64,000 nucleotides of DNA from Hydrogenophilales bacterium (lineage in GTDB: Bacteria; Pseudomonadota; Gammaproteobacteria; Burkholderiales; Thiobacillaceae). Where the stretch lies: the NCBI GenBank assembly GCA_016195805.1, contig JACPYT010000018.1:77549-141548 (forward strand), written 5' to 3'. The position numbers and the translations under genes are program-made. The notes beneath the pieces were generated by a model. It was not told where the DNA came from. It saw nothing but the letters and a program-made list of their open reading frames with translations, and searched no databases. Positions 36,209 to 45,188 of the stretch are shown here, piece after piece (within the stretch, counting starts at the first letter, position 1; each line of letters begins with the position of its first letter).

Positions 36209-39200
36209 CTATTCGGTTCTTACCCGGAACCACGCCGCATACAGGGCAGGCAGGAAAAACAGCGTGAGGAAGGTCGCCGCAATCAGCCCGCCCATCACCG
36301 ATACCGCCATCGGCCCCCAGAATATCGAGCGCGACAGCGGAATCATCGCCAGCACCGCGGCAGCGGCGGTGAGACTGATCGGCCGCATCCGCCGCACCGT
36401 GGACTCGACGATCGCGTCCCATTGCGGCAGACCGCGCGCGATGTCCTGCTGGATCTGGTCGACCAGGATCACCGAGTTGCGCATGATCATGCCCGACAGC
36501 GAAATGATGCCCAGCAATGCCACGAAGCCCATCGGCTGGCCCGTCACCAGCAGCGCGATCGCCACGCCGATGATGCCGAGCGGTGCCGTCAGCACCACCA
36601 GCAGGGCACGCGAGAAATTGCCGAGCTGCAGCATCAGCAGGGATAGCGTGGTAATCACGATCAGCGGCCAGGATGCGCCGATGGCGGCATTGGCCTTGGC
36701 GCTGCTTTCCACCGGTCCGCCGATTTCCAGCCGGAAACCGGGCGGCAGCTGGGCCTTGAATCGGGCCACCTGCGGCGCGATGGCGTCGATGATGGTCGCC
36801 GGCTGCGTCTTGCCCACCGGATCGCCGCGCACCGAGATCGTCGGCAGGCGGTCGCGCCGCCAGATGACGCCGTCCTCGAACACCGGCTTGAATGTGGCGA
36901 TCTGCCCCAGGGTCACGCTCTGGCCATCGAAGTTGCCGATCGGCAGCGATTTCAGTGCATCGACATCGCGGTGTTCCTTGCGCGGAATGCGCAATTCTAC
37001 GTCGATCAAGCGATCGTTCTCCCTGAACTGGGTAACGGTCGTACCCGACAGCTCCAGGGCCAGCAGGCGGCCGACCGCATCCGAGCTGAGGCCGAGCGCC
37101 TTGATCTTGTCCTGATCGAGCTGGGCTCGGATCGCCAACGACTGCTCGTTCCAGTCCAGGTTCACGGCCGTCACCTGCGGTTGGGCCGCGACGATTCTGC
37201 GTAGTTTTTCGGCCTCGATCTTGAGCCGCGGAATATCGGTGCCGGACAGCCGGTATTGCACCGGATAGCCGGCCGGCGGCCCGTATTCGAAACGCACTGC
37301 GCGCCCGCGCACGTTGGGAAAATCGGTTTCGAACAATCTGCGGATGCGGGCGAGTTCGCGCTCGCGCGCCGGGATGTCCTTGGCAATCACCACCAGCTGC
37401 GCAAAATTCCGGTTGTTCAGCCGCTGATCCAGCCCCAGCACGAAACGCGGCGCACCCTGGCCGATGTAGTCGATCACGTGCGTCACATCCTTGTCCCGCC
37501 GCACCAGGGTTTCGAGCCTGATTGCTTCGGCACGCGTGGCCTCGATGGAGGCACCTTCCGGCAGCCACATCTCGACCAGGATCTCCAGCCGGTCGGATGC
37601 CGGGAAAAACTGTTTCTCGACCCGCTGCATCGCCGCCAATCCGACGATCAGCGCTGCCACCGTCAGCGCAATCACGCTGCGGCGATGCGTCAGGCACCAG
37701 GTCACCATGGCACGGAAGCGCCGATAAAACGGCGTGTGGTAGGCGGCGTTCTCATCGGTCACGTGATGGCTCGGCTTCAGCAGAACGTGGCCCAGATAAG
37801 GCGTGACCACCACCGCCACCAGCCAGGACGACAGCAGCGCAATCGTCGTCACCGCAAAAATGGCGAAGGTGTATTCGCCGACCACCGACTTGGCCAGCGC
37901 GATCGGCAGGAACGCGGTGGCAGTGAGCAGGGTGCCGGTGAGCATGGGGAACGCGGTCGACTGGAAGGCGTAGGTGGCCGCCTCGAAGCGGCCCCAGCCG
38001 GACTCGAGCTTGTGCGCCATCATTTCCACCGCGATGATGGCGTCGTCCACCAGCAGCCCGAGCGCGATGATGAGCGCCCCGGTGGAGATGCGGTGCAGGT
38101 CGATGTCGAAGAACCACATCGCCGTGAAGGTGATTGCCAGCACGACTGGAATGGACAGCGTGACGACCAGGCCGGCACGCCATTTGAGCGCCAGGAAGGT
38201 CACCGCCAGCACGATGGCGACGGCTTCGAAAAAGCTCTCCATGAACAGCCTGACCGCGCGGCTGACGATGCTGGGCTGGTCGTGGATACGCTGGATTTCC
38301 ATTCCCACGGGCAATGTTTTCTGCAATGCCGCCATGGCGGCAGCCACGTCGCGCCCCATCGTCACCACATCGCCGCCGTCCGCGAGCGACACCCCGAGCA
38401 GGATCGCCGGCTCGCCTTGCGAACGGATTTCGCTGGTGGGCGGATCCTCGTAGCGTCGCGTCACCTCGGCAATGTCGCCCAGCCGCAGACTGCGCGTCCC
38501 CACCCGAATGACCGTTTCGCGCAGGCGCTCTACGTCGGAATACGGCCCCGACACACGCAGCGGGATCGACAGCACATTGTTTTCCACCCGGCCATCGGCG
38601 ACCACGCCGTTCTGTTCCTGTACTGCCTGCATGAGCTGTTGCGGCGTGACACCGAGCGTGGCGAGCTTTTGCGCGGGGATCTCGATATAGATCTTTTCCG
38701 GCACGATGCCGAACAGCTCGACCTTGCCGACATTCGGCAAGCGGCGCACCTCGCGCTGCGCATCCTCGGCGGCACGGCGCAGTTCCTCTCGGCTGAAGCC
38801 GTCGCCGGTGAAGGCATAGATCGACCCGAAGGTGTCGCCGAATTCGTCGTTGAAGAACGGCCCCTTCACGCCGGCTGGAAGTTCCTGTTTGATGTCGCCG
38901 ATCTTCTTGCGGACCTGGTACCAGGCTTCCGCCACGTCGTGCCCGCGCACGGTTTCCTTGAGATTGACGAAGATCGCGGTCTCGCCAGCCTTGGCGTAAC
39001 TCTGCACAAAATCGAGCTGGGGCATTTCCTGCAGCTTTTTCTCGATCCGTTCGGTCAGCTGTTCCGACACCTCCTGCGCGGTCGCGCCCGGCCACTGCGC
39101 CTGGATCAGCATGACCTTGAACGTGAACGGCGGATCCTCGGCCTGCCCCAGATGGAAATAGGAACGCACGCCAACCAGCAGGATCAGCACGATGAAGAAG

Positions 39201-39277
39201 CGCACCAGCGCCGGGTGCTCGATTGCCCAGCGCGACAGGTTGCCGCGCCCGGGAACGAAACGCGGGGTGTCGCTCAT
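36209..39277 (-). CDS. RND efflux transporter permease (AcrB/MMPL-type HAE1-like subunit)
   Basis: A 1022-residue inner-membrane RND pump. The first membrane helix is at about residues 22-40, large periplasmic loops carry PGATAQEVSEQLTERIEKKL and MPQLDFVQSYAKAG, and a second set of helices is in the centre. The proton relay region is LLVDDAIIAVEMMAHKLE in the TM4 area. It is closest to the shorter-spacer group without a narrow substrate, so the substrate is unknown. The reading start MSDTPRFV overlaps the adaptor gene stop (ATGA); a longer frame exists but is not conserved. An outer-membrane channel gene is not seen in the window. Confidence 0.9.
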   Translation of the reverse strand: MSDTPRFVPGRGNLSRWAIEHPALVRFFIVLILLVGVRSYFHLGQAEDPPFTFKVMLIQAQWPGATAQEVSEQLTERIEKKLQEMPQLDFVQSYAKAGETAIFVNLKETVRGHDVAEAWYQVRKKIGDIKQELPAGVKGPFFNDEFGDTFGSIYAFTGDGFSREELRRAAEDAQREVRRLPNVGKVELFGIVPEKIYIEIPAQKLATLGVTPQQLMQAVQEQNGVVADGRVENNVLSIPLRVSGPYSDVERLRETVIRVGTRSLRLGDIAEVTRRYEDPPTSEIRSQGEPAILLGVSLADGGDVVTMGRDVAAAMAALQKTLPVGMEIQRIHDQPSIVSRAVRLFMESFFEAVAIVLAVTFLALKWRAGLVVTLSIPVVLAITFTAMWFFDIDLHRISTGALIIALGLLVDDAIIAVEMMAHKLESGWGRFEAATYAFQSTAFPMLTGTLLTATAFLPIALAKSVVGEYTFAIFAVTTIALLSSWLVAVVVTPYLGHVLLKPSHHVTDENAAYHTPFYRRFRAMVTWCLTHRRSVIALTVAALIVGLAAMQRVEKQFFPASDRLEILVEMWLPEGASIEATRAEAIRLETLVRRDKDVTHVIDYIGQGAPRFVLGLDQRLNNRNFAQLVVIAKDIPARERELARIRRLFETDFPNVRGRAVRFEYGPPAGYPVQYRLSGTDIPRLKIEAEKLRRIVAAQPQVTAVNLDWNEQSLAIRAQLDQDKIKALGLSSDAVGRLLALELSGTTVTQFRENDRLIDVELRIPRKEHRDVDALKSLPIGNFDGQSVTLGQIATFKPVFEDGVIWRRDRLPTISVRGDPVGKTQPATIIDAIAPQVARFKAQLPPGFRLEIGGPVESSAKANAAIGASWPLIVITTLSLLMLQLGNFSRALLVVLTAPLGIIGVAIALLVTGQPMGFVALLGIISLSGMIMRNSVILVDQIQQDIARGLPQWDAIVESTVRRMRPISLTAAAAVLAMIPLSRSIFWGPMAVSVMGGLIAATFLTLFFLPALYAAWFRVRTE

Positions 39278-40350
39278 GGCCGGGCGGACCCGGCCATACG
39301 GACCTGCTGGCCGGGTGCGATCTTGTGCACCCCGGCCGTCACCACCCACTCGCCGGCAGTCAGCCCCGACACAATGGCCGCGCGTTCGCCGCTCAGCTCG
39401 CCGAGCTGAACGCTGCGCGCCGCCACCTTGCCGGTCTGGGAGTCCACCACCCACACCTGAGGTTGGCCGTCGATCCTGAACAGCGCCGATTGCGCCACCG
39501 ACAAACTCGGAGCCGACTTGCTGCCGACCTCGACCGTAGCCGTCATGCCCAGTTTCACGGCCGCATCGGGATTAAGCAGACTGATGCGGGCGTTGTAGGT
39601 ACGGCTGGCCGCATCGGCCACCGGCGACAATTCCCGCAGCTGTCCTGTATAGGTCCGGTCCGGCGCCGACCACAGGTGAATGCTCAGCGTGCGCGCAGCA
39701 CGCAGCGCATCGAGCGCGTTTTCAGGCACATCGATGCGAATTTCGAGTTCGCTGGTGCGCGCCAGCTTCGCCACCGGCTGCCCGGCCGCCACCACCTGCC
39801 CGGCCTCGAACGAAATGGCCGTCACCACGCCCGCATGCGGCGCGGTCAGCCGGGTATAGGCCTGCTGGTTGCCCTGGCGGGCGGCGTCTGCGCGCAGTTG
39901 ACGCGCCTGCGCCGCGGCCGCTTCGGCCGTGGTCCGGCGGCGGTCGAGTTCGGCCTGGGAAATGAAGTTCTGCGCGCGCAGCTCGGTAAAGCGCTGCAGG
40001 TCCTGCCGCGCCAGCCTGGCTTCTGCTTCGGCCGCGCTGAGTTGCGCCCGTGCCGCACTCGCCGCCAGCGCATAGTCATTGGGGTCGAGCGTGGCGATGA
40101 CCTGGCCCGCCTTGACCTGGGTGCCGACCTCCACCTTGCGGGCGTTGACCCGCCCCGCCACACGGAACGCAAGGTCGGTTTCGTAACGTGCGCGCACTTC
40201 CCCGGCGTAACGCATCCCGCTTTGAGCGGTGCTCACCTCCACCTGCTCGGCGCGTACCGGACGGATATCCTCGGGCGCCGCCTGCGGCGCGTCGCGCCCA
40301 CACGCGGTCAGCAAGAGCAGAAGGATGGTCAACGGAAAAAAGGGTTTCAT
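39274..40350 (-). CDS. RND efflux periplasmic adaptor subunit (MFP), lipoprotein
   Basis: A 358-residue membrane fusion protein. It has a lipobox signal MKPFFPLTILLLLLTACGR (Cys17), then the biotinyl-lipoyl hairpin split by an alpha-hairpin of about 80 residues (ARAQLSAAEAEARLARQDLQ), and the beta-barrel part TAPHAGVVTAISFEAGQVV. It joins the inner RND pump to an outer channel. Overlap with the RND gene (ATGA) shows one operon. The specific substrate is unknown. Confidence 0.9.
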   Translation of the reverse strand: MKPFFPLTILLLLLTACGRDAPQAAPEDIRPVRAEQVEVSTAQSGMRYAGEVRARYETDLAFRVAGRVNARKVEVGTQVKAGQVIATLDPNDYALAASAARAQLSAAEAEARLARQDLQRFTELRAQNFISQAELDRRRTTAEAAAAQARQLRADAARQGNQQAYTRLTAPHAGVVTAISFEAGQVVAAGQPVAKLARTSELEIRIDVPENALDALRAARTLSIHLWSAPDRTYTGQLRELSPVADAASRTYNARISLLNPDAAVKLGMTATVEVGSKSAPSLSVAQSALFRIDGQPQVWVVDSQTGKVAARSVQLGELSGERAAIVSGLTAGEWVVTAGVHKIAPGQQVRMAGSARP

Positions 40351-40545
40351 TTTTGAATTATCGCCTATCCCCCCGGATTCGGGCTGCCCAGGCCAACCCG
40401 CTGCATTTCACCCCCCGCTGGTGGCACTCGCCACCGTGACGGGGTTATGATGCGGGGCGCAATTAACGCCACCGGGTCCATTTCGGTTGCCCTGGGCGCA
40501 TGCCCGGCTGCACTTATCAATCATCCTAAGACGCTTGGAGTTCCC

Positions 40546-40965
40546 ATGCCTGCCACGTCCAAACCCCTTACCGAAGCTGCGCTGCTCAAAATGCCGGCGG
40601 CCGCCTACATGAACGCCGCCCAGCTCGCATTTTTTCGCACCCGCCTCGAAACGCTGCGCGACGAGATGCTCAGCAATGCTGCCGACACTGGCGAGCACCT
40701 GAAAGAGAACGAGAATTTTGCCGATCCCAATGACCGTGCCACCGTGGAAGAGGAGCACATGCTGGAACAGCGCGTGCGCGACCGCGAACGCAAGCTGCTG
40801 AAAAAGATCAATACCGCCCTGGCACGCATCGACAGCGGCGAGTATGGCTGGTGCCTGGAAACCGGAGACCCCATCGGTCTGCCTCGTCTGCTGGCGCGCC
40901 CCACCGCCGAATATTCGATCGAGGCGCAGGAGCGACACGAGAAGAAGGAAAGACTGCACGCCTGA
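40546..40965 (+). CDS. dksA: RNA polymerase-binding transcription factor DksA, zinc-ligand-poor form
   Basis: A 139-residue DksA that enters the RNA polymerase secondary channel and works with ppGpp. The coiled-coil with the acidic tip NFADPNDRATVEEE (Asp-rich tip) is clear. The zinc finger region reads YGWCLETGDPIGLPRLLARPTAEYSIEAQERHE: only one of four usual cysteines is kept. This form is widespread in alpha- and betaproteobacteria and is not necessarily a defect, but it would not need zinc. The start at 40546 follows GGAG; an upstream ATG would add 33 residues. A TATGAT box lies at 40446. It stands before the cobW-like gene. Confidence 0.92.
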   Translation: MPATSKPLTEAALLKMPAAAYMNAAQLAFFRTRLETLRDEMLSNAADTGEHLKENENFADPNDRATVEEEHMLEQRVRDRERKLLKKINTALARIDSGEYGWCLETGDPIGLPRLLARPTAEYSIEAQERHEKKERLHA

Positions 40966-41130
40966 AGCAGCGGCGGTTATCCGCCATGGGAACCTTACTC
41001 GTCATCGCCCTGTCTCCTGTTGCGGGCTCTGGTCGCCGCTGCACAACGATGCATTGGCTGATGCCGACATGAGCCGTCACCGTAACTCCCACCTCAACGC
41101 TTAGATCAATACAGTCGTGATACACGACGG

Positions 41131-41161
41131 CCCCCTTCCCATCACGCTGCTCACCGGTTTT
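41131..41161 (+). repeat. 31-bp direct repeat, copy A (5' duplicate of the cobW start)
   Basis: Exactly the same as 41271-41301, 140 bases on: CCCCCTTCCCATCACGCTGC and the following TCACCGGTTTT. The copied part encodes the PLPITLLTGF leading to the GTPase P-loop but ends before GSGKT. The surrounding bases are related (a GCCGACATGAGCC sequence also recurs), so this is a partial tandem duplication of the gene's 5' end. Confidence 0.8.
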
Positions 41162-41256
41162 GGCTCCGGCCGCCGCTTCGCGGCTTCACGTCGGCTACGC
41201 CGACATGAGCCTGTGCCGAAACCTGCGCTTTGCCCCTCGCAAAAGCCCGTACGCGC

Positions 41257-42326
41257 ATGATGTCCGATACCCCCCTTCCCATCACGCTGCTCACCGGTTT
41301 TCTGGGCAGCGGCAAGACCACGGTGCTGAACCATCTGGTTCGCACATTGCCGCGCACGGCGATCCTGATGAACGAGTTCGGCGAGGTCGCGCTCGACCAT
41401 CAGCTGCTGCAGAAAATGGAAGGCCCGATGGCGCTGCTGTCGGGCGGCTGCGTGTGCTGCACGATTTCCGGCAGCCTGTCGCCTACCCTGAAGAACCTGT
41501 GGATGGCGCGACAGAAGGGCGACATCCCCCCGTTCGAGCGCGTCATCATCGAAACCACCGGCATCGCCGATCCGGCCCCGGTGCTCGACAACCTGCTGCA
41601 CGACAACTGGGTACGCGCACGCTTCCGCCTCGATGGCGTGGTCACCACGGTCGACGCGCTGTTCGGCATGGGCCAGCTGGACGAGCACTTCGAGGCGGTG
41701 AAACAGGTAGCGGTGGCCGACCGGCTGCTGCTGACCAAGACCGATCTCGCGCCCGCCGACACGGTCGCTGCGCTGCGCGAACGACTTGCCGCACTCAATC
41801 CGGCAGCCGACATCGTGACGGTGACGCACGGCGCGCGCTCGATCCCGCCGCGATCCAGAATCTGGGGCTATGGAACGCCGAAACCCGATCGCTGGAAGTC
41901 GCGCGCTGGCTGAAGCCGCAGCGGTATCAGCCCGCCAGCGCCGGCACGCTCGGCGGCGCCAACCCGATTACCGGCAAACGCATGGCCGCCTTGCACGACA
42001 CTCGCATCCGGGCATTCTCGGTGGTGATCGATGCGCCGCTCGACCGCTACGGCCTGCAATCGGCACTCGGCATGCTCACCTCGTTCCGCGCCGAGAATCT
42101 GCTGCGCTTCAAGGCCATCGTGAACCTGCAGGATGAACCGCAGCCGGTGGTGCTGCATGGCGTGCAGCATGTACTGTATCCGGAGGTGAAGCTCGACGCC
42201 TGGCCGGACGACGACCGCCGCAGCCGCTTCGTGTTCATCGTGCGCGACCTCGAACCCGAATTCGTCGCCAAGCTGCTGGCCGACTTCTCGGGCGCGGCGT
42301 CCCACCATGCCGGGGCGCATCCATGA
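41257..42326 (+). pseudogene. CobW/COG0523 GTPase, frameshifted
   Basis: G3E-family GTPase of the CobW/COG0523 metallochaperone group. The N-terminal half has the P-loop GFLGSGKTTV, the metal site GGCVCCTI (CxCC motif) and LTKTDL (G4). After residue about 193 the frame is lost. The first frame ends as RSIPPRSRIWG, while the frame shifted by one carries the continuation: DPAAIQNLGLWNAETRS, then the CobW C-terminal domain to [13 protein letters not shown]. Removing two bases from the (GC)4 run at 41831-41838 restores GALDPAAI, a common CobW passage. The gene is broken or the run is misread. The stop overlaps yidD. Confidence 0.85.
41271..41301 (+). repeat. 31-bp direct repeat, copy B (within cobW start)
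   Basis: Second copy of the repeat at 41131-41161, here inside the real cobW-like gene, encoding PLPITLLTGF just before the P-loop glycine-lysine residues. Confidence 0.8.
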
Positions 42327-42562
42327 ATCTCGCGCAAAAAACCCTCATCGGCGCGATCCGCGTCTACCAGCTGGCACTCTCGCCCTGGCTAGGTCGGCAA
42401 TGCCGTTTCCTGCCGACCTGCTCCGAATACGGCAAGGAAGCCATCGAAAAACACGGGGCGCTCAAGGGCAGCTGGCTCGCCGCCAAGCGCATCGGCCGCT
42501 GCCGCCCCGGCTGTACCCACGGCTACGACCCGGTTCCGCCGGTCGCCCCGCCCAGGCAGTAG
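42323..42562 (+). CDS. yidD: Membrane protein insertion efficiency factor YidD
   Basis: A 79-residue PF01809 protein. Motifs are [28 protein letters not shown] and [14 protein letters not shown], with three conserved cysteine motifs. It aids insertion of some inner membrane proteins and is usually next to rnpA/yidC; here it is downstream of the cobW-like gene with an ATGA overlap. That unusual position suggests a second copy, but the rest of the genome is unseen. Confidence 0.92.
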   Translation: MNLAQKTLIGAIRVYQLALSPWLGRQCRFLPTCSEYGKEAIEKHGALKGSWLAAKRIGRCRPGCTHGYDPVPPVAPPRQ

Positions 42563-42572
42563 AATTCGCCCC

Positions 42573-42869
42573 ATGCCGTCGCGCCGCCTGCTCTCCTGGC
42601 TGTTCGCCCTGACCCTGCTGTTCGGTCAGGCGGCGGCGTTCGCGCATGCGCTGACCCATCTGCGCGTGCACGACACGGGACTGCCCGACAAGGTCTGCGA
42701 AACCTGCCTCGCGCAGGCGCAGCTGGGCACGGCCCTGCCGCCCAGCCTGATCGTCCTGGCGACGCCGCCCGGCGATTTCAGCTTTGCGCCCGGCACCGAA
42801 TTCGTGTGCGCCGACCTCGCCCCCCGCCCCGCGTGCGCACGCGCGCCCCCTGCTCCGTCCGACGTCTGA
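42573..42869 (+). CDS. DUF2946-like small exported protein
   Basis: A 98-residue exported protein. A signal peptide (SWLFALTLLFGQAAAFAHA) is followed by THLRVHDTG and then VCETCLAQAQLG, a CxxC pair with His residues before it. This is the layout of DUF2946-like proteins found beside metal-import genes. The rest is Pro/Ala-rich. With the ABC components downstream it may bind or sense a metal in the periplasm; this is inference. A TAGAAT box occurs at the yidD end. Confidence 0.65.
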   Translation: MPSRRLLSWLFALTLLFGQAAAFAHALTHLRVHDTGLPDKVCETCLAQAQLGTALPPSLIVLATPPGDFSFAPGTEFVCADLAPRPACARAPPAPSDV

Positions 42870-42931
42870 GTTTTTCGATGCCTGCGCCGACCGCTTGCGC
42901 AGGCGTTCACCTCACGTTGATGGAGTCAAAC

Positions 42932-44278
42932 ATGTTACGTCCCGCTTTCCTGGTGGCGGCCCTCGCGGCCGCCTGCCCGGCCCATGCCGACGATGCCGAC
43001 CTCGCCGCGCTGCGCGCCGAAGTCAAGGCGATGAAGGCCGATTACGAAACCCGCATCCAGGCGCTGGAAACCCGGCTCGCCACAGCCGAAGCCGCCGCCA
43101 AGGCCGCCCCGCCAGCGCCCGCCCCACAAGACACGGCCAGTTCGGCGCCCAGCAATCCGGGCGCATTCAACCCTGAAATCTCGGTCATCCTGCAGGGCGG
43201 CTATGCCCATCTGAAGGACATCCCCGAACGCCGCATCACGGGTTTCCTGCCCAACGGCAAGGCACCCGGCTCGACACGCGGCTTTTCTGTCGACGACAGC
43301 GAACTGGTGCTGGCCTCCAACGTCGACCCGTATTTCCGCGGCTATTTCAATGCCACGCTGAACGACGGCAAGGTCGGTGTGGAGGAAGCCTGGTTCCAGA
43401 CCCTGGCGCTGGGCCAGGGCCTGACCCTCAAGGGCGGTCGTTTCCGCTCCGGCATCGGCTACCAGAACGAGCAGCACCCGCACGCCTGGGATTTCGCCAC
43501 CAACAACCTGATGTACGAAGCGCTGTTCGGCGAAGGCTACGGCAACGACGGCCTGCAGCTGAGATGGGTGGCGCCGACCGACCTCTTCACCGAACTGGGT
43601 GCCGAAATCGGGCGCGGGGCGAATTTCCCCGGTACCGACCGCAACACGAACGGCGTCGGCAGCTATGCGCTGTACGGCCACATCGGGGGCGATGTAGGCG
43701 ACTCGCACAGCTGGCGCGGCGGCATTTCGTACCTGTCGACCCGCGCCGAAGCGCGCAGCAGCACACTCGCCGACTTTGCCGGCACCGACGTGAACACCGC
43801 CTTCACCGGCGACAGCAAGACCTGGCTGGCGGATTTCGTCTGGAAGTGGGCGCCGCTGGGCAATACTACCGTCCACAACTTCAAGTTTGCCGCCGAGGCG
43901 TTCCGCCGCGAGGAAAGCGGCAGCCTGGACTGCGTGAACGGAATGTGCGGCACGACGGGAAGCCTCGGCGCCTACCAGTCCACCCAATACGGCGGCTACG
44001 CGCAAGCCGTGTACCAGTTCATGCCGCTCTGGCGCGCCGGCTATCGCTACGACCTGCTCAACCCCGGCTCGCAGGATTTCGGCCTCAACAATACCAAGCT
44101 GCCGCAAACCGGTTACCGACCCACCCGCCATTCACTGATGGTCGACTACTCGCCTTCGGAGTTCTCGCGCTGGCGTCTGCAGTACACGAAGAACCGGGCG
44201 ATCGAAGGACAGGACGAAAACCAATGGTACGTGCAGTACATCTTCAGCCTCGGCACGCATGGCGCGCACTCTTTTTAA
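42932..44278 (+). CDS. Outer-membrane porin-like beta-barrel protein in metal-uptake context
   Basis: A 448-residue exported protein. Signal peptide residues 1-19 (ending CPAHA); coiled coil about 22-60 (LAALRAEVKAMKADYETRIQ region), a Pro/Ala linker, then a beta-rich barrel with many short alternating segments and the C-terminal strand QWYVQYIFSLG before the end HSF. A terminal Phe is typical of BAM-targeted outer-membrane proteins. The substrate is not known; the adjacent metal ABC genes suggest metal or metal-complex entry. Start chosen after GGAG, since upstream residues overlap the preceding gene. Confidence 0.75.
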   Translation: MLRPAFLVAALAAACPAHADDADLAALRAEVKAMKADYETRIQALETRLATAEAAAKAAPPAPAPQDTASSAPSNPGAFNPEISVILQGGYAHLKDIPERRITGFLPNGKAPGSTRGFSVDDSELVLASNVDPYFRGYFNATLNDGKVGVEEAWFQTLALGQGLTLKGGRFRSGIGYQNEQHPHAWDFATNNLMYEALFGEGYGNDGLQLRWVAPTDLFTELGAEIGRGANFPGTDRNTNGVGSYALYGHIGGDVGDSHSWRGGISYLSTRAEARSSTLADFAGTDVNTAFTGDSKTWLADFVWKWAPLGNTTVHNFKFAAEAFRREESGSLDCVNGMCGTTGSLGAYQSTQYGGYAQAVYQFMPLWRAGYRYDLLNPGSQDFGLNNTKLPQTGYRPTRHSLMVDYSPSEFSRWRLQYTKNRAIEGQDENQWYVQYIFSLGTHGAHSF

Positions 44279-44288
44279 GGAGCACCCG

Positions 44289-45188
44289 ATGAAAGCATTC
44301 CGTTTATTCGCCTTTCTGGTCGCGGCTTGGCCGGCTTTCGCCCATGCCGCGCTCAGTGTCTTTGCCTGCGAACCCGAGTGGGGCGCGCTGGCCACCGAGC
44401 TCGGCGGCACCAACGTCAAGGTCTACACCGCCACCACGGCCTTCCAGGACCCGCACCACATCGAGGCGCGCCCCAGCCTGATCGCACAGATGCGGCGCGC
44501 CGACCTCGCCGTCTGCACCGGCGCCGAGCTCGAGATCGGCTGGCTGCCGGTGCTGCTGCGGCAGGCGGGCAACGCCGCCATCCAGCCGGGCCAGCCGGGT
44601 TATTTCGAGGCGGCCCAGCAAGTCGCGCTGCTGGAAAAACCGGCCGTCCTCGACCGCGCCCAGGGCGACATCCACGCCGCCGGCAATCCGCACATCCAGA
44701 CCGACCCGCGCAACATCGCGCGGGTGGCGCAGGCGCTCGGCGCTCGGCTGGCCGAGATCGACCCGGGCCACGCTGCCGCCTATAAGACCCGGCTGGCGGA
44801 TTTCAACACCCGCTGGAATGCGGCGATGGCCCGCTGGCAGGCGCAGGCCGCGCCGCTCCGGGGCATGCCCATCGCGGTACAGCACGAGGGCTTTCCCTAC
44901 CTGGAGAACTGGCTGGGACTGAAGCAGGTGGCGGTGCTGGAACCCAAGCCCGGTGTCGCGCCTTCGATCGGCCATCTGGCCGAAATCGTCGCACACCTGA
45001 AAATTGCCCCGGCACGGGCCGTCATCCGGGCCGCCTATCAGGATCCGCGCCCCTCGGAATGGCTGGCTGAACACGCCGGCATCCCGGCCGTCATGATGCC
45101 GTTCACCGTCGGCGGATCGGAGCGGGCCAAGGATCTATTCGGCCTCTTCGACGACAGCGTCGACCAGTTGCTGAAAGTCGCACGATGA
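44289..45188 (+). CDS. Metal ABC transporter substrate-binding protein, ZnuA type
   Basis: A 299-residue periplasmic protein of the ZnuA/TroA cluster A-I family. The signal ends FAHAALSVF. Metal ligands fit: QDPHHIEARPS (His of the loop), NPHIQTDP (second His), QHEGFPY (third His), and an acidic residue near the C-terminus (DDSVDQ). Compared with ZnuA it lacks the usual long His-rich loop, so zinc or manganese remain possible. A strong GGAG ribosome site precedes the ATG. It overlaps the permease gene by four bases. No ATPase gene lies in this operon. Confidence 0.88.
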   Translation: MKAFRLFAFLVAAWPAFAHAALSVFACEPEWGALATELGGTNVKVYTATTAFQDPHHIEARPSLIAQMRRADLAVCTGAELEIGWLPVLLRQAGNAAIQPGQPGYFEAAQQVALLEKPAVLDRAQGDIHAAGNPHIQTDPRNIARVAQALGARLAEIDPGHAAAYKTRLADFNTRWNAAMARWQAQAAPLRGMPIAVQHEGFPYLENWLGLKQVAVLEPKPGVAPSIGHLAEIVAHLKIAPARAVIRAAYQDPRPSEWLAEHAGIPAVMMPFTVGGSERAKDLFGLFDDSVDQLLKVAR

